In this document: positions 1 to 5,685 of the stretch, piece by piece
Layout of the letters: each line of letters opens with the position of its first letter
Numbering within the stretch: the stretch's first letter is position 1
Assembly: GCA_017989575.1 (NCBI GenBank)
Contig: JAGNPP010000066.1
Span: forward strand, 1 to 10,665
DNA: 10,665 nucleotides
Source: Chryseobacterium sp.
GTDB lineage: Bacteria; Bacteroidota; Bacteroidia; Flavobacteriales; Weeksellaceae
Direction of reading: 5' to 3'
Translations under genes and position numbers: made by a program
Notes under the pieces: model-generated
What the model was told of the DNA's origin: nothing
Databases searched by the model: none
Seen by the model: the letters and a program-made list of their open reading frames with translations, nothing else

Positions 1-922
1 TCATCAAACAGATAAAGATTTTGAAGTGATAATAGTGGATGATGGTTCCAAAATCGCATTGCTTCCGACTGTAGAATTATTCGAAAAACAATTGGATATT
101 CAGTTTTTCCGAAAAGAAAATTCAGGACCTGGACTTTCCCGAAATTATGGTGCAAAACGGGCGAAAAATGATTGGTTGGTTTTCGTAGATTCTGATGTGA
201 TTGTGGAGACAGATTACATCGAAAATATCAAGAAAAATCTTACCGAAAATCCTTGTGATGCTTTTGGTGGCGCAGACAAAGCGCACCGAGGTTTCAACCT
301 GATGCAAAAGGCAATCTCCTACTCTATGACTTCGGTTTTCACAACGGGCGGAATCCGTGGCAATAAAAAAGCGGTGACGAAATTCCAGCCCAGAAGTTTC
401 AATATGGGCGTGAACAAAGAGAAATTTTTGCAAGTTGGTGGATTTTCCGAAATGCGAATTGGTGAAGATCCAGACTTATCTATGACGTTTTGGGAAAATG
501 GCTACACGACTTTATTTTTTGACAACATCGGCGTTTATCACAAACGAAGAACGGACTTTGGAAAATTCTCAAAACAAGTTTACCAATTCGGTTGTGCAAG
601 ACCGATTCTGAACCAACGGCATCCAAAATATGTGAAGCCCACTTTTTGGTTTCCGAGTATTTTTTTGTTGGGTTATTTTGTTGGAATTATTCATTATTTC
701 GTTTGGGGAAATGGATTGATTCTCGCTCTGTACGGGCTTTATACGTTTTTGGTTTTCATCCACGCTTGGATTGTGACGAGGAACATCAGCATAGGTTCTA
801 TGGCGGTGATTTCCACTTACATCCAAATGTTTTCTTACGGCTACGGTTTTCTAAAATCCTGGTTTCTTCTCAATATTTTGAAGCAAACACCACGAGACGC
901 TTTCCCAAAGCATTTTCATTAA
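1..922 (+). CDS. Family 2 glycosyltransferase, 5' end cut by the window edge
   Basis: Probably transfers a sugar from a nucleotide-sugar to a membrane-linked or cell-surface glycan. The reading frame is open from base 2, so the GTG at 26 is an internal valine and not the start; about 306 residues are visible. The first residues carry the GT-A nucleotide-binding strand ending VDDGS (bases 35-49). The metal-binding DSD follows at 188-196, and the catalytic-region GEDPDLS at 461-481, which is the usual GT2 order. The C-terminal third (about 640-860) has two or three hydrophobic segments, so the enzyme is likely anchored in the inner membrane with a cytosolic catalytic domain. Only a few tens of N-terminal residues should be missing. 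The acceptor and donor cannot be read from the sequence, and upstream neighbours that might show a polysaccharide cluster lie outside the window. The family call is firm; the specific role is unknown. Confidence 0.92.
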   Translation, partial: HQTDKDFEVIIVDDGSKIALLPTVELFEKQLDIQFFRKENSGPGLSRNYGAKRAKNDWLVFVDSDVIVETDYIENIKKNLTENPCDAFGGADKAHRGFNLMQKAISYSMTSVFTTGGIRGNKKAVTKFQPRSFNMGVNKEKFLQVGGFSEMRIGEDPDLSMTFWENGYTTLFFDNIGVYHKRRTDFGKFSKQVYQFGCARPILNQRHPKYVKPTFWFPSIFLLGYFVGIIHYFVWGNGLILALYGLYTFLVFIHAWIVTRNISIGSMAVISTYIQMFSYGYGFLKSWFLLNILKQTPRDAFPKHFH

Positions 923-932
923 TAAAAACAAA

Positions 933-956
933 AAAAGCTTCAAAATTGAAGCTTTT
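933..956. terminator. Bidirectional intrinsic terminator between convergent genes
   Basis: Perfect 11-base arms (933-943 and 946-956) with core GCTTC/GAAGC are flanked by an A-run on the left and TTTT on the right. This makes a T-tailed hairpin in either direction. It lies 10 bases after the glycosyltransferase stop and 35 bases after the stop of the convergent secreted-protein gene, so it can serve both. Confidence 0.8.
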
Positions 957-991
957 AAGAAAATAATATATAAACCTTAGTTTCCTGGAAA

Positions 992-1597
992 CTATTTCAA
1001 AGTAATCATCCTGCTGAAGCTGTCGCCGTCTTTTTCAACATTGATGATGTAAGTGTCTGCATTGGCAGGATTCAGATCAAAAGTTAGATCCAAAATACCA
1101 TCTTTAGAAACATTATTTTTACTGTAATATGTATTGTTCAGAGTATCATAGATGGAAACTCGCACATCGCCAATTACGTTTGCCATTTGTAGTTTTACGA
1201 TGTTTTTGTTAATCGTATATTCTGGTTTTGTAATCGCGGAAACAGGCGCTTGATCTACAATCACATTTTTCTCGTCCACTGTGATTTTGTATTTCTCAAT
1301 TTTCGATTCAGATTCTGCAACCAAATAATATGTTCCGGCAGACATATCGCTCATATTGTAAGCTTTTTCTACACTGTCATTACTGATGATTTTCTCTGAA
1401 AAAACCTCACCTTTTTCGCCGTTGTAAACATAGATGGAAACATTCTTGGCATTAGACAACTCAAAATTTACCGTTTTATTTGTTACCTCTTTTATTGCGA
1501 CAGAGAAATCTTTATCTTTATCTTTTGCTAAAATATTGGTTGATAAGAACAAAAATCCTGCAAGGAAACTTAATTTAATTAACTTATTCATAATCAT
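992..1597 (-). CDS. Secreted protein with two tandem beta-rich repeats, unknown function
   Basis: A 201-residue exported protein that I do not recognise as a named family. Residues 1-24 form a signal peptide (LIK, a hydrophobic core, then STNILA) with a likely signal peptidase I cut after A24. The mature part begins with a lysine/aspartate-rich stretch. Two similar units follow, about residues 40-109 and 130-201. Each begins NK and has a V.-S-I-Y strand (VSIYVY, VSIYDT), a tyrosine- or phenylalanine-serine pair, and then a TYYLVAE / TYIINVE strand before the last K/M-I-T strand. This pattern resembles the Ig-like beta-sandwich of type IX secretion sorting domains or DUF3244-type proteins, but that is inference. 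There is no large passenger domain, so it may be a small surface or periplasmic protein. The start could be ATG at 1597 or ATG at 1591 (MNKLIK); the second looks more like a typical signal peptide. It is divergent from the AraC-type gene and has its own -7 element. Confidence 0.82.
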   Translation of the reverse strand: MIMNKLIKLSFLAGFLFLSTNILAKDKDKDFSVAIKEVTNKTVNFELSNAKNVSIYVYNGEKGEVFSEKIISNDSVEKAYNMSDMSAGTYYLVAESESKIEKYKITVDEKNVIVDQAPVSAITKPEYTINKNIVKLQMANVIGDVRVSIYDTLNNTYYSKNNVSKDGILDLTFDLNPANADTYIINVEKDGDSFSRMITLK

Positions 1598-1622
1598 ATT
1601 TTTTTATGTTTGTTTTACAATG

Positions 1623-1630
1623 CAAATGTA
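1623..1630 (-). promoter_or_regulatory. Bacteroidota -7 element for the secreted repeat protein
   Basis: On the minus strand this reads TACATTTG followed by CA, an exact TAnnTTTG. It lies 25 to 32 bases before the ATG at 1597, giving a short leader. No good TTTG or TTG sits 19-22 bases upstream, so only half of the promoter is supported. The same ten bases, TACATTTGCA, precede typA. Confidence 0.5.
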
Positions 1631-1670
1631 TAATGGATTTGAAACTTCTGATACTATACAATTTTCATAA

Positions 1671-1733
1671 ATATGTTCTATATTAACATAAACCAAATAT
1701 TAACTAAATAAAAATAGACAATATTGAACATAT
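1671..1733. repeat. Inverted TATGTT/AACATA motifs in the divergent promoter region
   Basis: TATGTT at 1672-1677 and AACATA at 1685-1690 form a 6-base inverted repeat with a 7-base spacer. ATATGTTC at 1671-1678 is also matched by its exact complement GAACATAT at 1726-1733, which lies between the -33 and -7 elements of the AraC-type gene. A further TATGTT is at 1605-1610. The positions suit binding sites for a regulator of this divergent region, perhaps the AraC protein itself. The DNA is AT-rich, so chance is a real alternative. Confidence 0.3.
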
Positions 1734-1754
1734 AATTTTCTTTTCGTACTTTTG
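1724..1754 (+). promoter_or_regulatory. Promoter of the AraC-family gene
   Basis: TTG at 1724-1726, a 20-base spacer, and TACTTTTG at 1747-1754 match the Bacteroidota vegetative promoter pattern. A Shine-Dalgarno-like AAGGA at 1759-1763 follows, 7 bases before the ATG at 1771. Promoter, ribosome site and ATG together fix the original start of the regulator at 1771, ahead of the premature stop. Confidence 0.65.
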
Positions 1755-1770
1755 TTCTAAGGATTAGATT

Positions 1771-2643
1771 ATGAAACATTTCAACCCAGCCTTTGAAGCG
1801 ATCTAACCCAATATAGGAAGCAGTTTTACCTGTCTCAGATTTGCCAGAAACGAAAACATCAAATCGCACGTTTGGCATTATCATCCCGAGATTGAGCTGA
1901 TCTTCGTCTGCGGTGGTTCTGGCAAAAGACAGATTGGGAGTAATATCTCTTACTTTACGGAAGGTGATTTGATTTTGATTGGCAGCAACTTACCACATTG
2001 TGGTATGACAAATGAAAACACCAAAAATGATTATGAAATCGTGATTCAGTTTTCCCAAGATTTTATGGGATCCGAATTTTGGAGCGCGCCAGAAATGAGC
2101 AAAATCCTCACAATGTTGGAAAAAGCAAAAAGCGGAATAGTCTTCGGAGAAAAAGTAAAGAAAACTCTGAAAACGAAAATGGAAGCTTTGTCTGAATCTT
2201 CCTCGCTGGAAAAATTGATGAAACTGATTGAAATTTTGGATTCGCTGGCCACGACGTCGGATTACAAAATTCTAAACGCCGGAAAATACTATCTCCAAAC
2301 GCAAAAAGAAGACAATGACAGGATCAATCTGATTTTCAACCACGTGAAAGATAATTTCAAAAACCAAATCAGTTTGGAAGAAGTTTCGGGATTGGCGACG
2401 ATGACGATTCCTTCGTTTTGTAGATATTTCAAGAAAATTACTAATAAAACTTTCACGCAATTTGTGAACGAATATCGCATCACACATTCATTGAAACTTT
2501 TGGCAGAACAACCGATGAGCATTACGGAAATCTGCTTTGAAAGTGGCTTCAACAACTTCAGTTATTTCAACAAGACTTTTAAGGAACATACACAGAAAAG
2601 TCCGTCGCAATATCGTAAGGAGTTTAGTAATATTATGGCTTGA
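1771..2643 (+). pseudogene. AraC-family transcriptional regulator interrupted by an in-frame TAA at codon 12
   Basis: Read from ATG 1771, the frame gives MKHFNPAFEAI, then TAA (1804-1806), then PNIGSSF and an unbroken frame to the stop at 2643. The whole would be 290 residues, a usual length for this type. The frame is the same on both sides, so this is a nonsense change, not a frameshift. The part after the stop has an N-terminal cupin-like sensor (HYHPEIE at codons 36-42, GDLILIGSNLPH near codons 65-76). It ends in two AraC helix-turn-helix units: ISLEEVSGLATMTIPSFCRYF from about codon 200 and SITEICFESGFNNFSYFNKTF from about codon 250. No ATG, GTG or TTG follows the TAA in frame until TTG 1969 (GGAAGG 4 bases upstream) and ATG 2005, both inside the cupin. 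A product started there would keep DNA binding but lose much of the sensor. A sequencing error at one base is the main alternative. The remaining frame shows no other damage, so any inactivation is recent. Confidence 0.8.
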
Positions 2644-2673
2644 TTATATTAAATAAGTTAAAATATCTTCATT

Positions 2674-3138
2674 ATGAAAAAGCTGTTTTTAATTTCATTT
2701 TTAGTTCCCTTTTTAGGATTTGGGCAAATTAAATCAGATTCAGAATTTATTAAAGCCATAGATAGAAAATTACAAAATTCGAAAACCATTAAATTGGAAA
2801 ATCTAGGTGAAAACTGGAACGGTTCTTTTGAAAATATGACTATTTATACTCAAAACAACATCCCTATTTTAATTGTCTGTGAAGAAAATAAAGTCATAAG
2901 CGCAGAACATACAAATCTAGCTACAAGTACTTCTACGACCAATATTGTTGGGAAATTTTATATTGTAAACTGGAATAAAAACAAATATATCAGAATTGGA
3001 AAAATTAAAAACATCTATAACTTTTACAGCGAAAAAACTTCCGAAAAAAAATCAGAGGAAATCATGAAGTCTGATTATATATTTGAATATGATCGCGAAA
3101 AGGTAAATAATTTGCTGATTAAAAATAAGATTAATTAG
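2674..3138 (+). CDS. Small AT-rich exported protein, unknown function
   Basis: A 154-residue protein that I do not recognise. Residues 1-17 form a signal peptide (MKKLFL, a hydrophobic core, then GFG) with a probable cut before Q18, the common FG|Q form in flavobacteria. There is no lipobox cysteine. The mature part is rich in Asn, Lys and Ile, with beta-like stretches (MTIYTQ, IPILIVCEEN, GKFYIVNW, YIRIGKI). Near the C-terminus is a charged run, SEKTSEKKSEE. Its one cysteine is in IVCEEN. The gene starts 30 bases after the AraC-type stop with no clear promoter of its own in that gap, so it may be transcribed with that gene. Its last 8 bases overlap the 3' end of the convergent GHL10 gene. 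The coding sequence is AT-richer than its neighbours, which fits a lineage-specific or recently gained gene. Confidence 0.78.
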   Translation: MKKLFLISFLVPFLGFGQIKSDSEFIKAIDRKLQNSKTIKLENLGENWNGSFENMTIYTQNNIPILIVCEENKVISAEHTNLATSTSTTNIVGKFYIVNWNKNKYIRIGKIKNIYNFYSEKTSEKKSEEIMKSDYIFEYDREKVNNLLIKNKIN

Positions 3139-4699
3139 CAACAGAAAGCGCTTTGTAAGGACTCAATTTCCCCAATTTATCAGCATATCTCACAACAACC
3201 AATGTCAATTTTTTTCCATTTAAATGCGAAGAAACTGTTTTCGTTTTAATCTGTGGAGAAAGAATTTCTGCTTGCCAGTTGTCACCATATTTTAGATAAA
3301 TTACATAAGACAACGCTTCTGGTGCTTTGTCCCAATTTACAACAATTGTATTCGATTCTTTTTTCAAATTCACATTAAGTTCTGCTACGGGCTTTGTTGT
3401 AAGCCACCTAGTTTCGGGAACCAAAGCTTTTTCTTTGTAGGAATTGGTTTTTAATTCCTGTTGCATTCCGTAATTTTTTGTGATTCCGGCAATGCTGTAA
3501 TGCACTTCTCCGGCATTGTTTTTCAGAATTTGTCGGGTTACGTCTATTTGCGCGGCGATTTCTGCAACGGGATTTGCCGTTTTTACAGCCACTGTGTTCA
3601 GTCCTGGCCAGAGATGGCGGCTTTTGGTATTCTCCTCATTCCACCATTGCAAAAGAAGCGGGAAACTTTGCCCAGGCGAATTAATTGGCCAATACAACTG
3701 AGGCGTGAAATAATCCACCCAACCTTGATTCAGCCACAATTTTGCATCCGCATACAACTCATCGTACTGAGAAGAACCTTTGATTCCTGCCGGAAAACCG
3801 GGTTTCCAAATCCCAAACGGACTGATTCCAAACTTAACATCATTTTTTTGAGCTTTGATCTCGTCATAGATTCTTTTCACAAATTTGTTGACATTTGCTC
3901 TTCGCCAATCCGCTCTGGAAAGTGTTCCACCGGATTTTTGATAAACCGACCAAGTCTTATAATCCGGAAAATCCTTGCCTCCGTTATATTCCGCATAAGG
4001 ATAGAAATAATCATCCAAATGAATCCCGTCCACATCGTATCTCGAAATAATATCTTTAATCACTTTCGAAGCTTGATCTTGCGTCCTATCGTCAGCCGGA
4101 TCAAACCAGTACATTCCGTTTCTTAATTTGATAATGTTATCCGGAGATTTTTTCACCATCGATTCTGATGAAATGGCACCACCATTGGAATGATGCGCCC
4201 TAAACGGATTTAGCCAAGCGTGAAATTCCAGACCGCGTTTGTGGCATTCTTCAATCCAAAATTCCAAAGGGTCATATTCCGGGTAAGGCGACTTTCCGAG
4301 TTGTCCCGTCAAGAAATGCGACCAAGGCTCGTGAGGACTTTTGTACAGCGCATCCGCAGAAGGACGAACTTGCAAAATCACCGCATTGAAATTAAGATCC
4401 ACCAACATATCCAACATTTGAATGGCTTCTTGTTTTTGTTGATCTGTGGAAAGATTATTTCGGGAAGGCCAATTGATATTTGCCACCGAAGCAATCCAAA
4501 CCGCTCTGAATTCTCTTTTGATTTCAGGTAATTTGATGTTATCTAATTGAACTACTGGCTTTGGTGGAAGTTTGAGTTCTGTCTTTACCACAGGTTTTTT
4601 AACACCTGATTTAGAAGTTGATTTCTTGGTTTTTGTAGCACAAGAAATCACAAAAACTGCCAGCAATAATATTTGGAAAAATGATAATCTGAAACGCAT
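3131..4699 (-). CDS. GHL10 (DUF187) family glycoside hydrolase-like lipoprotein
   Basis: A 522-residue outer-envelope lipoprotein likely to cleave a glycan, possibly a cell-wall or capsular polymer; the substrate is unknown. ATG 4699 is preferred to the upstream in-frame TTG at 4708 because it begins the signal sequence MRFRLSFFQILLLAVFVISC, whose VISC is a lipobox with Cys20 as the lipidated residue. A Lys/Ser/Pro-rich tether spans about 21-60. The TIM-barrel domain runs from about 63 to 400. It has the family opening REFRAVWIASVANINWPS, then FNAVILQVRPSADALY, the HAWLNPFRAH strand, and VDGIHLDDYFYPY near residue 228. The acidic residues of that last motif are the likely active-site region. 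The last ~95 residues (AELNVNLKKE to the end) look like a fibronectin III-type module. YngK-like proteins share the barrel. The gene has its own promoter and a convergent 8-base overlap at its 3' end. Confidence 0.9.
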   Translation of the reverse strand: MRFRLSFFQILLLAVFVISCATKTKKSTSKSGVKKPVVKTELKLPPKPVVQLDNIKLPEIKREFRAVWIASVANINWPSRNNLSTDQQKQEAIQMLDMLVDLNFNAVILQVRPSADALYKSPHEPWSHFLTGQLGKSPYPEYDPLEFWIEECHKRGLEFHAWLNPFRAHHSNGGAISSESMVKKSPDNIIKLRNGMYWFDPADDRTQDQASKVIKDIISRYDVDGIHLDDYFYPYAEYNGGKDFPDYKTWSVYQKSGGTLSRADWRRANVNKFVKRIYDEIKAQKNDVKFGISPFGIWKPGFPAGIKGSSQYDELYADAKLWLNQGWVDYFTPQLYWPINSPGQSFPLLLQWWNEENTKSRHLWPGLNTVAVKTANPVAEIAAQIDVTRQILKNNAGEVHYSIAGITKNYGMQQELKTNSYKEKALVPETRWLTTKPVAELNVNLKKESNTIVVNWDKAPEALSYVIYLKYGDNWQAEILSPQIKTKTVSSHLNGKKLTLVVVRYADKLGKLSPYKALSVAN

Positions 4700-4705
4700 A
4701 GTTTG

Positions 4706-4736
4706 CAAAACTAAATGATAATATTAGAAATACAAA
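4706..4736 (-). promoter_or_regulatory. Strong Bacteroidota promoter for the GHL10 lipoprotein, nearly leaderless
   Basis: On the minus strand TTTG (4736-4733), exactly 19 bases, then TAGTTTTG (4713-4706) is a full match to the TTTG-N19-TAnnTTTG consensus. The ATG at 4699 begins only 7 bases after the -7 element, so transcription would start at or next to the initiation codon. Confidence 0.7.
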
Positions 4737-4764
4737 AAAAGCATCCGAAGATTTGGATGCTTTT
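4733..4764 (-). terminator. Intrinsic terminator of purU
   Basis: Ten-base arms (4755-4764 and 4737-4746, core GCATCC/GGATGC) with an 8-base loop are followed on the minus strand by a run of seven T. The hairpin starts 18 bases after the purU stop. The end of the T-run is also the -33 TTTG of the next promoter. Confidence 0.85.
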
Positions 4765-4781
4765 ATAATTTGTTAACTTTT

Positions 4782-5615
4782 CTATTCGAAAATAATGGTC
4801 TTGTTTCCATCGATAAAAACTTTGTCTTCGAAAACCAATTTGAGTGCATTTGCCAAAACAATTCGCTCAACATCTTTTCCCATTTTAGCCAAATCTTTCG
4901 CTGTTTTGGAATGACTGACTTTGATAATATCCTGATAAATTATCGGTCCTTCATCCAAATCATTCGTTACAAAATGTGCTGTTGCGCCAATGATTTTAAC
5001 GCCTCTTTCAAAAGCCTTTTTATAAGGATTTGCGCCAATAAAAGCCGGCAAAAAGGAATGATGAATATTAATGATTTTTCCTTCAAAATCCTTTACAAAA
5101 TCCGGAGAAAGGATTCTCATAAACTTCGCCAAAACAAGATAATCGTAATTGTAATCTTGAAGAACAGTTTTGATTCTATCTTCGTGTTCTTCTCTCGTGA
5201 CACTTTCTGCAGGAATATAAATAAAAGGAATATTAAATTTCTCCGTCAATTCTCTCAGATTTTCATAATTCCCAACTACTGCGAGAATATTAAAATTAAG
5301 ATCATTGAATTGATTTCTTATCAAAAGATCCGCTAAACAATGGTGTTCTTTGGTTACCAAAACCACTACATTTTTAGATTCGTTTTGACTCAATTCAATT
5401 GAGCAATCGCTTATTTGTTTTTTGAGCTGTTCAATCACTTTTTCTGGATCGGCGATTCCGGCAACTTCTGTTCTCATAAAGAATAAAGCTTTTTCGCTAT
5501 CTACGAATTCATCATTCTTGATAATATTGAGTCCGTTCTCCAAAAGGATTTCGGAGATTCTGTAAACTAAACCTTTCTCGTCTTTACAGGTGATTTTTAT
5601 GGTAAATTGTTTCAT
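4782..5615 (-). CDS. purU: Formyltetrahydrofolate deformylase PurU
   Basis: Hydrolyses 10-formyltetrahydrofolate to formate and tetrahydrofolate in the cytosol, balancing the one-carbon pool and supplying formate for purine synthesis. The 277-residue product matches the usual ~280. An N-terminal ACT domain (about 3-75: ITCKDEKGLVYRISEIL) is followed by the formyltransferase-type hydrolase domain (about 84-265). Visible active-site elements are NIHHSFLP (Asn183, His185) and ATAHFVTNDLDEGPII (Asp221), which match the Asn-His-Asp set of the PurN/PurU superfamily. The C-terminus GNKTIIFE is also typical. ATG 5615 is chosen because it begins directly with the ACT strand MKQFTIKITC. The frame stays open to 5708, but that extension crosses the typA terminator and has no homology. 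It lies 70 bases downstream of typA in the same direction, with a terminator between them. Confidence 0.95.
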   Translation of the reverse strand: MKQFTIKITCKDEKGLVYRISEILLENGLNIIKNDEFVDSEKALFFMRTEVAGIADPEKVIEQLKKQISDCSIELSQNESKNVVVLVTKEHHCLADLLIRNQFNDLNFNILAVVGNYENLRELTEKFNIPFIYIPAESVTREEHEDRIKTVLQDYNYDYLVLAKFMRILSPDFVKDFEGKIINIHHSFLPAFIGANPYKKAFERGVKIIGATAHFVTNDLDEGPIIYQDIIKVSHSKTAKDLAKMGKDVERIVLANALKLVFEDKVFIDGNKTIIFE

Positions 5616-5638
5616 CTTGGTTTTTGTTTTAAATTCAA

Positions 5639-5666
5639 AAAAGCCTTCAAAAATATGAAGGCTTTT
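5639..5666 (-). terminator. Intrinsic terminator of typA
   Basis: Perfect 11-base arms (5656-5666 and 5639-5649, core GCCTTC/GAAGGC) with a 6-base loop are followed on the minus strand by TTTTTT. It starts 19 bases after the typA stop. The loop and right arm contain TATTTTTG (5655-5648), which fits a -7 element for purU but has no clear -33 partner. Confidence 0.85.
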
Positions 5667-5685
5667 AAATTTATAAAGTGTTAGA

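Noticed and set aside
3461..4531. Long plus-strand frames opposite the GHL10 gene.
   Set aside because: Their translations have no family features and sit opposite a clear coding frame; they are shadows.
4700..4708. TTG at 4708 as the start of the GHL10 lipoprotein.
   Set aside because: It lies at the edge of the -7 element itself, and ATG 4699 begins an ordinary lipoprotein signal peptide.
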